Source: Massiliimalia massiliensis (GTDB lineage Bacteria > Bacillota > Clostridia > Oscillospirales > Ruminococcaceae). Taken from it: a stretch of 64,000 bases of DNA. The notes below the pieces were generated by a model. It had not been told where the DNA came from. It saw nothing but the letters and a program-made list of their open reading frames with translations, and did not search any database. Positions 42,794 to 52,060 of this stretch are shown one piece after another (position 1 is the stretch's first letter; each line of letters opens with the position of its first letter). The translations under genes and the position numbers were made by a program. The stretch is taken from the NCBI RefSeq assembly GCF_900155615.1, contig NZ_FUHT01000004.1, forward strand, positions 434,001-498,000. The letters run 5' to 3'.

Positions 42794-43774
42794 TTAACCC
42801 TCCGGACGAAGCTCCCACCATTTTGTCTGTGGATATTCTCTGATGAAGCATTCAGAGAGCAGATGAATTGCTTTGGAAAGCCCTTCTTCCCGCGTCATGA
42901 GCGCATCCTCGTGTTCGACGCTGATTACGCCGTCATATCCGATCTCTGACAGGATAGAAATGATGTTGTTCCACACCTCGGCTGAATGCCCGTAACCGAC
43001 TGTGCGGAAGTTCCAGCTCCGCTGTGAAAAATCGGAATAGGGCTGAGGATTCAGCACACCGCTACGACGGACGCGTTCAGGATAGACGTAGCAGTCCTTG
43101 GCGTGGACATGATAAATTGACTTGCCGAGCTCTTCGATGGCAATACAAGGGTCGATTCCCTGCCAGAAAAAATGGCTGGGGTCGAAATTCGCTCCGATCA
43201 CCGGGCTGGTATGGGAACGGAGTTTGAGCAGTGTATCCGCATTATAAACTGCAAAACCGGGGTGCGGTTCCATTGCCAGTTTGGTAACGCCATGTTCTTC
43301 AGCGAAGGCCGCTGCCTGATGCCAATAGGGGATCAGTACCTCTTCCCATTGATATTCCAATGCTTTGCTGTAGTCCTCCGGCCATGGGCAGGTGATCCAG
43401 TTCGGAGTCCGATCCTCCTTACGGCCTCCGGGACAGCCAGAGAGAACCAGGACAGTATCCACCTTTAATTTTTCCGCCAGCAGCACGGTCTGCACAAAGT
43501 CGTGGTGGTAGCGCTTTGCCTGCTCCGGATCAGGATGAACCGGATTTCCCTGCGTCCCCAATCCGCTGATGGAAAAACCGTACCGTTTTAAAAGCTCAGA
43601 AAAGCGAAGGCGTTCCGTTTCGGAATGAAGAAGCGCTGGAACGTCGACATGGTTTGACCTTGAATATCCGCCGGTTCCGAGTTCGATGGTGTGAATCTGC
43701 TGACGAGAAAGATAGGACAGGACATCTTCCAGCGGAAGATCATTGAATAAAATGGAAAAAACACCGATTTTCAT
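42794..43774 (-). CDS. Sugar phosphate isomerase/epimerase family protein
   Basis: A 326-residue TIM barrel with metal-site strands KLAMEPHPGFAVYN, GANFDPSHFFW, HVHAKDCYVYPE and ISVEHEDAL. I start at the ATG at 43774 (MKIGVFSILF) behind GAGGGGCGG. It belongs to the IolE/xylose-isomerase-like group. The divergent position relative to the FucI-like gene, with back-to-back promoters, suggests joint control by the LacI regulator that follows it. The substrate is unknown. Confidence 0.9.
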   Translation of the reverse strand: MKIGVFSILFNDLPLEDVLSYLSRQQIHTIELGTGGYSRSNHVDVPALLHSETERLRFSELLKRYGFSISGLGTQGNPVHPDPEQAKRYHHDFVQTVLLAEKLKVDTVLVLSGCPGGRKEDRTPNWITCPWPEDYSKALEYQWEEVLIPYWHQAAAFAEEHGVTKLAMEPHPGFAVYNADTLLKLRSHTSPVIGANFDPSHFFWQGIDPCIAIEELGKSIYHVHAKDCYVYPERVRRSGVLNPQPYSDFSQRSWNFRTVGYGHSAEVWNNIISILSEIGYDGVISVEHEDALMTREEGLSKAIHLLSECFIREYPQTKWWELRPEG

Positions 43775-43829
43775 ATAACCGCCCCTCATATCATAAAAAT
43801 TGATTTAGCGAAAAAATATTTCATTTATT

Positions 43830-43857
43830 ATTATAGCGTATTTTAAAAAAATGTCAA
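43830..43857 (-). promoter_or_regulatory. Promoter of the isomerase-LacI operon
   Basis: On the minus strand TTGACA (43852-43857) and TATAAT (43830-43835) have a 16-bp spacer. Both boxes are perfect. Confidence 0.8.
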
Positions 43858-43966
43858 ATATTTGCGGTAAAAAGAAAAAAATTAGGAAATGATTTGGATA
43901 AATCGCCAAATGATTTTTAATATAAATGTGGATATATACAAATAATTAAATATTATTTCTAAATTA

Positions 43967-43995
43967 TTGACAAATGTGTCTTATAAACTTATAAT
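43967..43995 (+). promoter_or_regulatory. Consensus promoter of the cluster B operon
   Basis: TTGACA (43967-43972) and TATAAT (43990-43995) have a 17-bp spacer, a full consensus match 52 bp before the FucI-like start. A promoter this strong implies tight repression. Confidence 0.88.
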
Positions 43996-44000
43996 TAGGT

Positions 44001-44016
44001 TGTGATAACGATTTCG
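44001..44016. promoter_or_regulatory. Candidate LacI/CcpA-type operator
   Basis: TGATAACGATTTCGCA, with the central CG of LacI-family sites, overlaps the expected transcription start. It matches the catabolite-response pattern at all but one fixed base. Confidence 0.45.
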
Positions 44017-44046
44017 CAAAATTTACATCATTTGAGGGGTATGATC

Positions 44047-45474
44047 ATGAAAAAAGTCACAATCGGCTTAATGCCAACCAGACGGTTTTGTTTCTCCCGG
44101 GAAGATGCGTTGAAATATAAGGGTTTGGTTGAAGACAAACTAAGAGAATGGGAAATTGATTTTGTCAACATTGATTCTGTAAATGAAGAAGGCTTGCTCC
44201 TGACTCTGGAGGACGCGAAAAAGACCGTTTCGCTGTTTCAGGAAAAAAAGGTGGATGCCGTGTTTGCCCCGCACGTTAACTTTGGAACCGAAGAGGTTGT
44301 GGCTTATGTAGCGCGAAAGATGCAAAAGCCGTTTCTGCTGTGGGGGCCTCGGGATGAAAATCCCATGCCGAACGGCGAGCATTTGAGAGATAGTCAGTGC
44401 GGCCTTTTCGCAACCAGCAACGTACTAAACAAGTATCATGTGCCATTTACATATATTACAAATTCACGTCTTGATTCAGAGGTGTTCCGGCGCGGTGTTT
44501 TTAATTTTGTAGCTGCGGCTCGGATCGTGAAGAACTTTATGGGTGCGAGAATCGGCCAGATCAGTACCAGGCCGGATAATTTCTATACTGTGATTATCAA
44601 CGAGCAGGAGCTGCTCACCAAATGGGGAATTGAGCTGGTTCCGATCACGCTGTTTCATGTGCAGAATTCGGTGGAGCGGTTAATCAAGGAAGATCCCCGG
44701 GTCATGGAAGAGGTTGAGTCGATCCGTAATAGAATTGCGCTGAAGGATATGACAGAACAATCGCTGCTGCAGACGGCGGCGTTAAAGCTCTTTATGCTGG
44801 ATTGGGCGAAGGAGCAGGATTTGAGCGCCATTGCGATCAAATGCCACGATGATCTGCCGAATCAGATGCAGTTTTATTCCTGCTTTGCGAATGCCGAGGT
44901 CACTGCGGCAGGAATACCAGTGGCCTGTGAGACAGATATTCATGGAGCAATCAGCTCCATATTGGTTCAGAGCGCCAGCAACATTACAGACCAGACATTT
45001 TTAGCGGATATGACTATGCGCCATCCGGACAATGAAAATGCCGAGCTTCTGTGGCACTGCGGGAACTTCCCGATGACAATGTGCAAAAACGGATGCGACG
45101 CGTTTCTGGGAAGGCACTGCAATATCAGGCCGCCGCTTCCGGGAACCGGGAATTTTGAGATTTCCGCCAGGGATGTTACAGTGGTGCGGTTTGACGGGCT
45201 GGACGGAGAGTATTCTCTGCTGATTGGACAGGGGAAGCAAACCACAGGGCCCTATAATCTTGGAACCTATCTCTGGATGGAAGTGAACAACTGGCCGCTA
45301 TGGGAAGAACGGTTGATTTACGGACCGTATATCCACCATGTTGCGGGTGTGGCGGATCAATGTGCAGCCGCCCTCTATGAAGCAACCCGGTATATTCCGG
45401 GACTGAAGCCTGACCCGGTTGATCCGACAGAAGCGCAGATCAAGGCGTATTTGCGCGGGGAGGACTGGGACTGA
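44047..45474 (+). CDS. L-fucose/L-arabinose isomerase-like protein
   Basis: A 475-residue aldose-ketose isomerase-like protein of the FucI/AraA fold. An N-terminal substrate-binding fold runs KKVTIGLMPTRRF to about residue 160; the metal site is likely around E295 and D297 (ACETDIHGAISS). Shorter than FucI (about 590), so it belongs to the uncharacterised FucI-like branch. I start at the ATG at 44047, seven bases after GAGGGG. It is the first gene of the operon and is followed by a kinase and an aldolase, which fits isomerase, then kinase, then aldolase. Confidence 0.88.
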   Translation: MKKVTIGLMPTRRFCFSREDALKYKGLVEDKLREWEIDFVNIDSVNEEGLLLTLEDAKKTVSLFQEKKVDAVFAPHVNFGTEEVVAYVARKMQKPFLLWGPRDENPMPNGEHLRDSQCGLFATSNVLNKYHVPFTYITNSRLDSEVFRRGVFNFVAAARIVKNFMGARIGQISTRPDNFYTVIINEQELLTKWGIELVPITLFHVQNSVERLIKEDPRVMEEVESIRNRIALKDMTEQSLLQTAALKLFMLDWAKEQDLSAIAIKCHDDLPNQMQFYSCFANAEVTAAGIPVACETDIHGAISSILVQSASNITDQTFLADMTMRHPDNENAELLWHCGNFPMTMCKNGCDAFLGRHCNIRPPLPGTGNFEISARDVTVVRFDGLDGEYSLLIGQGKQTTGPYNLGTYLWMEVNNWPLWEERLIYGPYIHHVAGVADQCAAALYEATRYIPGLKPDPVDPTEAQIKAYLRGEDWD

Positions 45475-46469
45475 TGGAACACCAGCCTTATCTTTTGAGC
45501 TTTGGCGTCATGATCATGGACTTTTTCCCCGGAGAGCTGGGGGTGGATTTGACTCATATGAAATCGTTCCATCCGATGCCGGGAGGCTCCTGTGCTAATG
45601 TGGCGGTAGCGGCGGCCAAATTCGGAGTCCGGAGCCTTTTTGCCGGAAAAGTTGGAAAGGATGCGTTCGGTAACTGTCTGATTCAAACCCTAAACGATTA
45701 TGGGGTAGAGACGCAGCACCTTCTGCAGGATGGCCAGGTTCGGACGACGCTGAACTTTCACGCTAAGCCAGCGTCCGGTTCGATTGAATATTTGTTTTAT
45801 CGCAATCCTGGTGCAGATGCAAATTTGCGGCCGGAGGAAATTGATCTTGAAATGGTACGGAACGCTTCCTGGATTCATCTGGACTCGCTTTGCCTAACTG
45901 TTTCCCCAATCCGGGAAGCAACGGAGTATCTGCTCGGTGAAGCAAAAAAAGCAGGTGTTCCGGTTTCGTTTGACTGTAATTACAGAGAGGTACTGTGGGA
46001 CAGTCCGAGAGAGGCGGCAAAAGCCTTTGAGAGCATGCTGCCGTATGCGGATCTTCTGAAAATGAACGAGGATGAATACGAGCTGATGTGCCGGTATATG
46101 GGAAATGATCATTGGCTGGAGAATCGTCCGGATTCTTTGAAGCTCTGTATTGTTACAATGGGAAGCAGAGGCAGCAGGATTTATTATCGGGATAAAGTCC
46201 TTGAGATTCCTGTTTTGCCTGTGCAGGTGCGGGATTCCATCGGCTGCGGAGACGCGTTCATCGCCGCCTTCCTTTCCTATGTGGTTCGGCATAAGCTTTC
46301 TTTATCTGATCTTAGTACGTCCCAGCTAAAGCAGGCGGGCTTATTTGCGGATACGGCAGCGTCGCTGACCGCTGTAAAAGAAGGCGCTATGCCCGCTATC
46401 CCTTCCTATCTGGAGGTACAGAGGATTTTTGCGGAGCGAATGAAAGAAGAAACGGAAGAGGGAAAATAG
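45474..46469 (+). CDS. PfkB family carbohydrate kinase
   Basis: A 331-residue ribokinase-like kinase. The N-terminal signature is PGGSCANVAVAAAKFGVRSLFAGKVGKDAFG, and the C-terminal ATP/anion-hole motif is DSIGCGDAFIAAFLS with the catalytic aspartate. It overlaps the FucI-like gene by one base. It probably phosphorylates the ketose made by the isomerase, giving the aldolase substrate. Confidence 0.94.
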   Translation: MEHQPYLLSFGVMIMDFFPGELGVDLTHMKSFHPMPGGSCANVAVAAAKFGVRSLFAGKVGKDAFGNCLIQTLNDYGVETQHLLQDGQVRTTLNFHAKPASGSIEYLFYRNPGADANLRPEEIDLEMVRNASWIHLDSLCLTVSPIREATEYLLGEAKKAGVPVSFDCNYREVLWDSPREAAKAFESMLPYADLLKMNEDEYELMCRYMGNDHWLENRPDSLKLCIVTMGSRGSRIYYRDKVLEIPVLPVQVRDSIGCGDAFIAAFLSYVVRHKLSLSDLSTSQLKQAGLFADTAASLTAVKEGAMPAIPSYLEVQRIFAERMKEETEEGK

Positions 46470-46470
46470 A

Positions 46471-47442
46471 ATGGTTTCATTTCAGGAATTAGGTCTTGTG
46501 AATACAAAGGAATTATTTCGCAAGGCATATGACGGCGGATACGCTGTCCCGGCATTCAATTTTGTTTTTACGGAGCAGCTTCAGGCGATCATTGATGCTT
46601 GCATCGAGCTGCAGTCGCCGGTGATTATTCAGGCTTCCGCCCATACCTGTGAGAACATGGGGATTGAATATGTCCGGCATCTGGTATCGGCAAGCATGGA
46701 ACGGGTCGCTGCGAAAAACAGCCCGATTCAGGTTGCGTTAAACCTTGACCACGGGCTGCGGTTTGAAGACTGCAAGCGCTGTATTGAAAACGGCTTTTCC
46801 TCAGTAATGATTGACGGCTCTGCAAAGGAGTTTTCGGAAAATATTGCGATTTCTAGGCAGGTTGTGGAGCTTGCGCATCCGCATCATGTCTGTGTAGAAG
46901 GAGAATTGGGCATACTCTCCGGGAAAGAAGGAGAGGTCAGCCACAGCGAATCGAAATATACCGACCCCAAAGCGGTAAAAGAATTTGTAGAAGCCTCTGG
47001 AGTTGACAGTCTGGCGATTTCGATTGGAAGCTGCCACGGCGTCGTGAAAATCGTTGCCGATGAGGATGGGAATTTTCCTCCGCTGAGGTTTGATATTTTG
47101 AAAGAAATTGAAGAATCGCTGCCGGGATTTCCGATTGTACTGCATGGCTCCTCCTGCATTTATCCGGAATATGTAGAGATGATTAACCGCCACGGCGGGC
47201 ATCTGACCGCCGCGCAGGGAATTCCGGAGGAACAGGTTAAGCGTGCGGCGGAAAGCGCGGTCTGCAAAATAAACGTTGCTTCCGACGGCTGGATTGCGGC
47301 AACCGCGGCAGCCCGGAAAGCACTATGGGAAAATCCCGAAACGATTGACCCGAGAACATTTTTAAAGGCCTCGCGTGCAGAGATGACCCGCCTGTATATC
47401 AGAAAAATCCAACAGGTGATGGGCAGCGCAGGGAAATGCTAA
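46471..47442 (+). CDS. Class II ketose-bisphosphate aldolase
   Basis: A 323-residue zinc aldolase of the fructose/tagatose-bisphosphate aldolase family. Metal and substrate motifs: VALNLDHGLRFEDC, CVEGELGILSGKEGEV, SIGSCHGVVK, VLHGSSCI and CKINVASDGW. It is one base after the kinase gene. Its aldol cleavage would yield dihydroxyacetone phosphate plus an aldehyde. The sugar specificity (bisphosphate, or ketose 1-phosphate of a deoxysugar) is not readable. Confidence 0.93.
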   Translation: MVSFQELGLVNTKELFRKAYDGGYAVPAFNFVFTEQLQAIIDACIELQSPVIIQASAHTCENMGIEYVRHLVSASMERVAAKNSPIQVALNLDHGLRFEDCKRCIENGFSSVMIDGSAKEFSENIAISRQVVELAHPHHVCVEGELGILSGKEGEVSHSESKYTDPKAVKEFVEASGVDSLAISIGSCHGVVKIVADEDGNFPPLRFDILKEIEESLPGFPIVLHGSSCIYPEYVEMINRHGGHLTAAQGIPEEQVKRAAESAVCKINVASDGWIAATAAARKALWENPETIDPRTFLKASRAEMTRLYIRKIQQVMGSAGKC

Positions 47443-47467
47443 AAAAGCTCAATGAGGGGGAATATCA

Positions 47468-48238
47468 GTGGCGAAAATTGGAATTCAGCTTTATACAGTC
47501 AGAGATAAGCTGGCAAAGGATTATCTGGGAACAATCCGCAAAATGAAAGCTTTAGGCTATGAGGGAGTGGAGTTTCCGGCCGGTGCGATCGAGGCAGCAA
47601 CTGCGGAAGAAATTCATACGGTTTTAAAGGAAACGGAACTTGAATTAGCCGGCTTTACCTTTGAACACCGCGACTTTGAAACGCGGATAGAGGAAATCAT
47701 TGCCTATACGCTGGCATGCGGGGCAAAGACAATTGTCTATCCCTGGCTGCCGGAGGAAAAAAGACAGTCGGCGGATGATTATGTCCGGTTTGCGCAGCAG
47801 CTCGGCCTATGGGGAAAACAGCTCAGGGAAAATGGGATTTCACTGCTGTACCATATTCATGGATATGAGTTTGAAGCCTTTGATGGGAAAACAGGATTTA
47901 ACTTGTTTTTTGAGGCATTGGATCTTGACGCGGTCAAGCTGGAAATTGACGTTTATTGGGTAGAGTCCGGCGGAGTTGACTGTATCACGTTTATGGAACG
48001 GTACGGAAAATACAGTCCCAGCATCCATTTTAAAGATTATCTGAAGCGTGACGGAAAGCTGGTGGACACCGAGATCGGAGATGGTGCAATCGACATGGTA
48101 AAGGTTGCTGAAATCGGTCTCCGGGAAGAAGCGGACTGGTTTATTGTAGAGCAGGAGGAGTTTGATAAACCGACGCTTGAATCAGCTGGAATCAGCGCGA
48201 ACAATCTGTTCCATATCCGGGAACAGGCGATGAAATAG
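47468..48238 (+). CDS. Sugar phosphate isomerase/epimerase family TIM-barrel protein (cluster B)
   Basis: A 256-residue TIM barrel with metal-site strands LLYHIHGYEF, LEIDVYWVESGG, SIHFKDY and FIVEQEEF. It starts with GTG behind GAGGGGGAA. It resembles the protein at 27788-28612. It precedes a Gfo/Idh oxidoreductase by 18 bp, the pairing seen in C- and O-glycoside cleaving systems. Confidence 0.9.
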   Translation: MAKIGIQLYTVRDKLAKDYLGTIRKMKALGYEGVEFPAGAIEAATAEEIHTVLKETELELAGFTFEHRDFETRIEEIIAYTLACGAKTIVYPWLPEEKRQSADDYVRFAQQLGLWGKQLRENGISLLYHIHGYEFEAFDGKTGFNLFFEALDLDAVKLEIDVYWVESGGVDCITFMERYGKYSPSIHFKDYLKRDGKLVDTEIGDGAIDMVKVAEIGLREEADWFIVEQEEFDKPTLESAGISANNLFHIREQAMK

Positions 48239-48256
48239 AACAGAAGGGAATTTTCG

Positions 48257-49393
48257 ATGAAACAAGCTCTGAATATCGGGCTGATTGGCCATAAATTTAT
48301 GGGAAAGGCACACAGCCATGCCTATCGTGATCTGGAAATGTTTTTTGAGATTGACCACCATCTGGTCTGCCATACTCTCTGCGGTATGGAGGATGATTTG
48401 GAAGAAGCGGCTGAGAGGTACGGTTTCCTGCATACAACGCGGGATTGGAAATCAGTGGTGGAAAATCCGGAAATTGATGTGATCGATATCTGCACGCCGG
48501 ATAAATTCCATAAAGAAATTGCGATTGAAGCAGCCAAACACGGGAAGCATGTGATCTGTGAAAAACCGCTTTGTCTAAATTATCAGGAAGCGCGGGAAAT
48601 GTACAGCGCAGTGAAGGCGAACGGGGTGCATCACCTTTGCAATTTCACTTACCGGGGACTGCCTGCGATCAAGCTGGCAAGGCAACTCATTGAATCGGGA
48701 AAGATTGGTGAGATTTATCATTTCCGTGGTTTCTATTTTCAAGATTTTTCTCTCTCGCCAGATTTTCCGTTTGTCTGGAGAATGGATAAGGAATTGGCAG
48801 GAGCGGGGATTATTGGAGACAAAGGCGCGCATGTAGTTGACCTTGCGCGGTATTTGGCGGGAGAAATTCAAGAGGTATGCTGTCAATCCGCCGTATTTGT
48901 AAAGGAAAGGAAAGCTGCTGAAAGCGGGGAGAAAAAAACAGTTACTACAAGTGATGCGGCAGTTTTCCTCGCGCGCTTTGAAAATGGTGCCTTGGGAAAT
49001 TTTGAGGTTTCCAATATGAGCGCCGGCAGGAAAAATGCGCTCCTATTTGAGATTACCGGTTCGAAAGGCGCGATTCGGTTTGATCTGGAACGACTGAACG
49101 AATTGGAGGTCTATTTTGATGAAGAGGAAGAAGAAGTCAAGGGATTTCGGAAAATTCATGTGACGGAATCCTGTCATAACCTAGTATCTCACTGGTGGCC
49201 GTCAGGACACAACCTTGGCTGGGAGCACACCTTTATTCACCAGATTTATGGGCTGGTGCACGCCATAGAAACCGGAACAGAAAACGAATCGAATTTTTAT
49301 GACGGCATGGCCTGCCAGCAGGTGCTGGATGCGGCGGCTCTGTCCGATCAGAAGCATAGTTGGATTGCTGTGAATGAAATAGGAGGAGTATAG
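48257..49393 (+). CDS. Gfo/Idh/MocA family oxidoreductase (cluster B)
   Basis: A 378-residue NAD(P)-dependent oxidoreductase. Rossmann start NIGLIGHKFMGKAHSHA, then ICEKPLCLN with the family lysine; the C-terminal domain ends with WEHTFIHQIYGLVHAIETG, as in larger inositol/glycoside dehydrogenases. AGAAGGGAA ribosome site. It stands between the TIM-barrel gene and the FG-GAP gene with 1-18 bp gaps, so these three probably act together. Confidence 0.93.
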   Translation: MKQALNIGLIGHKFMGKAHSHAYRDLEMFFEIDHHLVCHTLCGMEDDLEEAAERYGFLHTTRDWKSVVENPEIDVIDICTPDKFHKEIAIEAAKHGKHVICEKPLCLNYQEAREMYSAVKANGVHHLCNFTYRGLPAIKLARQLIESGKIGEIYHFRGFYFQDFSLSPDFPFVWRMDKELAGAGIIGDKGAHVVDLARYLAGEIQEVCCQSAVFVKERKAAESGEKKTVTTSDAAVFLARFENGALGNFEVSNMSAGRKNALLFEITGSKGAIRFDLERLNELEVYFDEEEEEVKGFRKIHVTESCHNLVSHWWPSGHNLGWEHTFIHQIYGLVHAIETGTENESNFYDGMACQQVLDAAALSDQKHSWIAVNEIGGV

Positions 49394-49394
49394 G

Positions 49395-50573
49395 ATGGGA
49401 AAACCATGCTTTCGGAAACATGTGATAGGAGAGCTAGTCAACGCAGTGGCAGATGGTCAGATGAATACCTTTTGTGGGATCGGCGATTTTAATGCCGATG
49501 GAAAACCGGACTTTGCTGTATGCGGCAGAAACGGTGAGATGGCCTGGTTTGAAAACGGCGGTACAGAAGCTCCTTGGAAAAAGCATCATATCGCTCATGT
49601 TGTACGTCAGGAATGCGGAGGCAGGGCAATTGATTTAACTGGGAACGGTTTTCCGGACATTATTAATGGTTCGGACTGGAAGAACGACGAAATGTCCTGG
49701 TGGGAAAACCCGGGAGATGATAGGGAGTGGAAACGGCATTTGATCGCCAAAACCGGCCAGGGCCAGCAGCATGATACCATGCTTGCTCCAATCAAAAACG
49801 ATGGACAGAATTATTTGATATTCACTAACCAAATTCCTGAAACAACGATATTCTGCGTCCCAATTCCGTCTGATCCTTACCAGAGCCCATGGCCGGGATT
49901 GGAAGTGATTGCTAAAGGTAAAACACTGCCGAATCCTCATCAACAGACCGGTGTACAGCCGGATGAAGGGCTGGCAGTTGGAGATGTGGACAATGACGGG
50001 AAACTTGAGTTAGTGTGCGGGGTATCCTGGTACAAGTGGAGAAACGGCGGATGGGAATGTCACCAGTTCACTGCAGAAAACTACATCACCAATAAGATTG
50101 CTGTTGCGGATATTGACCGGGACGGAAAAAATGAAATTCTTCTTTCCGAAGGGGATGCCTGGATTTACGGAAAAAGTGAGGGCGGTAAGCTCGCATGGTT
50201 TAAACCGCAGGAAGAATGTTATGACGGGATATGGACGGAACATATTGTCGAAACAGGTTTGCTGGATGCCCATTCTATTGCTGTGGCAGATCTGTGCGGA
50301 AATGGATACCCTGATATTTTTGTCGGCGAGATAGGAGCGTGCCGAGGTGACAGCGAAGACTATGCAGTTCGGCCGCCGCGGTTAATGGTGTATGAAAACG
50401 ACGGGACTGGGAACTTTACGACTCGTTATATTATTGATGAGGGAACAGGAATTCATGAAGCCGTTTTGACTGATATGACTGGAGACGGAACGCTTGATAT
50501 TGTTGGAAAGCCACTGCACGGCCCAGAAAAATGGAGTCTGCATGTGTGGTTTAATAAATCATTAGATAAATAA
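49395..50573 (+). CDS. FG-GAP/VCBS repeat beta-propeller protein without signal peptide
   Basis: A 392-residue protein with at least six propeller blades. Calcium-binding D-x-(D/N)-x-(D/N)-G loops are visible near residues 31 (DFNADGKPD), 81 (DLTGNGFPD), 196 (DVDNDGKLE), 237 (DIDRDGKNE), 298 (DLCGNGYPD) and 359 (DMTGDGTLD). Most proteins of this type are exported, but here the N terminus (MGKPCFRKHVIGEL) is no signal peptide, so it should be cytoplasmic. It follows the Gfo/Idh gene by one base. The role could be a lyase or hydrolase acting on the oxidised glycoside. Function unknown. Confidence 0.85.
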   Translation: MGKPCFRKHVIGELVNAVADGQMNTFCGIGDFNADGKPDFAVCGRNGEMAWFENGGTEAPWKKHHIAHVVRQECGGRAIDLTGNGFPDIINGSDWKNDEMSWWENPGDDREWKRHLIAKTGQGQQHDTMLAPIKNDGQNYLIFTNQIPETTIFCVPIPSDPYQSPWPGLEVIAKGKTLPNPHQQTGVQPDEGLAVGDVDNDGKLELVCGVSWYKWRNGGWECHQFTAENYITNKIAVADIDRDGKNEILLSEGDAWIYGKSEGGKLAWFKPQEECYDGIWTEHIVETGLLDAHSIAVADLCGNGYPDIFVGEIGACRGDSEDYAVRPPRLMVYENDGTGNFTTRYIIDEGTGIHEAVLTDMTGDGTLDIVGKPLHGPEKWSLHVWFNKSLDK

Positions 50574-50597
50574 ACTGAACAGAAAAGGAGAATTGGT

Positions 50598-51977
50598 ATG
50601 AAAAACTTAAAACTGACGGCTGGATTATTAGCTTTAGTCCTTGCCGGGACAATGACATTGTCCTCCTGCGGCGGAAATAGCAATGCGGCAGGCTCTGCTG
50701 GCGGAGACAATGAAAACAATGGCGGGGAAAAGGTCAAGCTTACTTTTGCTTGTACTTGGGTTGAAGAAGAGATGCGGGATCAGACCTATCCGCTTGATAT
50801 TGTAAACAAATATGCGCAGGACAATAACATCGAACTGTCCATTGACCCATACAACTCTTCTGATTATCAGAATACGGTTTTTAAGACTATGGCGGCGGCA
50901 AAGAACTTGCCGGAGATTTTCCTCATTAACAGTATGGATATGAAATCCAGCGTAAAGGGCGGGCTGCTTTATGATCTGACATCCTATCTTGATGAGGATA
51001 CAGCATGGGCGGACTCCTTCCTGCCGGGCTTGTTCGTAGAAACGACCTTTGATGACAAAATTTACGGTGTGCCATATCAGTTCATTACCAATGAATGCGT
51101 TTATTTCAATAAGAACATTTTGTCAGAGCTAGGCTATGAAACCGTTCCGGCAGAATGGGCTGAATTCCTGGAACTCTGCGAGAAGGCCAAAAATGCCGGA
51201 TATATTCCGATTGCCTTGGGCGATAAAGACGGCTGGCCGCTTTATTCCAACCTTGCGGAAATACTCTGTGAATACCTCTGTGGTCCGGAATGGGTCGCTG
51301 CTATCGGCGGCTATACGGATCAGGCGAGCTATGATGACCCAAAGTTTATTTCTGTTTTGACAACGATTAAAGACCTGAACGATAAGGGATATTTCAACGA
51401 GGACATGGTTTCTATCGACAACAATACACAGGATAAAGCTTATTTCTACAATGAAAAAGCAGCTATGATCCTTGGCGGCTCTTACACGCTGACTGGTTTG
51501 GTTACAGACTGTCCAGAAGAATTGATTCCGTCCTTAGGCGTTGCACCGACTCCGCGTCCGGCTGGCGCAATTGATTCTGTGAAAGCAGGTATCTTTACTG
51601 GTGGATCTGGCTGGGAAGTCGCGGTAAATGCAGAAAATACTCAGAAACAGGCTGACGCGGCTGTTGGGATCGCCAAAGCAATGACCGGCCAGGAATATGC
51701 CCGCAATGATGTCGAGGTCGGCAGAATTCCAGTTATCAAGATGGAAAACGTTGGCGAATACGATGCAAGTAAAATTCCTGTTCTGCAAGACGATATGAAC
51801 AAATTGATTTCTCAAGCTCCGAGTATGACCTTGATGAATCAACAGCAGAGCGGCGCCGCAATGTCTGAAATTCTCTATAAGAAGCTGCAGGAAATCATTA
51901 TTGGTCAGACTACACCGGAACAGGCTGCAAAAGATATCCAGGCAGTTTATGAAGAAGAATGCAAAACGATGCAGTAA
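50598..51977 (+). CDS. Extracellular sugar-binding lipoprotein of ABC transporter (cluster B)
   Basis: A 459-residue solute-binding protein. Signal peptide with lipobox LSSC (cysteine near residue 24), then a G/N-rich linker and the binding domains (KLTFACTWVEEEM, INSMDMKSS, YGVPYQFITNE, GGSYTL). AAAAGGAG site before the ATG. It is the first transport gene; both permeases follow after a hairpin. Confidence 0.94.
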   Translation: MKNLKLTAGLLALVLAGTMTLSSCGGNSNAAGSAGGDNENNGGEKVKLTFACTWVEEEMRDQTYPLDIVNKYAQDNNIELSIDPYNSSDYQNTVFKTMAAAKNLPEIFLINSMDMKSSVKGGLLYDLTSYLDEDTAWADSFLPGLFVETTFDDKIYGVPYQFITNECVYFNKNILSELGYETVPAEWAEFLELCEKAKNAGYIPIALGDKDGWPLYSNLAEILCEYLCGPEWVAAIGGYTDQASYDDPKFISVLTTIKDLNDKGYFNEDMVSIDNNTQDKAYFYNEKAAMILGGSYTLTGLVTDCPEELIPSLGVAPTPRPAGAIDSVKAGIFTGGSGWEVAVNAENTQKQADAAVGIAKAMTGQEYARNDVEVGRIPVIKMENVGEYDASKIPVLQDDMNKLISQAPSMTLMNQQQSGAAMSEILYKKLQEIIIGQTTPEQAAKDIQAVYEEECKTMQ

Positions 51978-52002
51978 TTTGAACAAGAACGCTTACTAGC
52001 TG

Positions 52003-52039
52003 GAAGCCCCATTCCCATGCTGAATGGAAATGGGGCTTC
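52003..52039 (+). terminator. Partial terminator/attenuator inside the transport operon
   Basis: A GC-rich stem (52003-52015 with 52026-52039, one bulge) lies between the binding-protein and permease genes, with only a short T stretch after it. Confidence 0.7.
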
Positions 52040-52060
52040 TTATACAATAGGGGTGAGAAT

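Noticed and set aside
44001-44016. A certain CcpA catabolite-response site
   Set aside because: It misses one fixed base and an equally good explanation is the local LacI regulator; kept only as a candidate operator.
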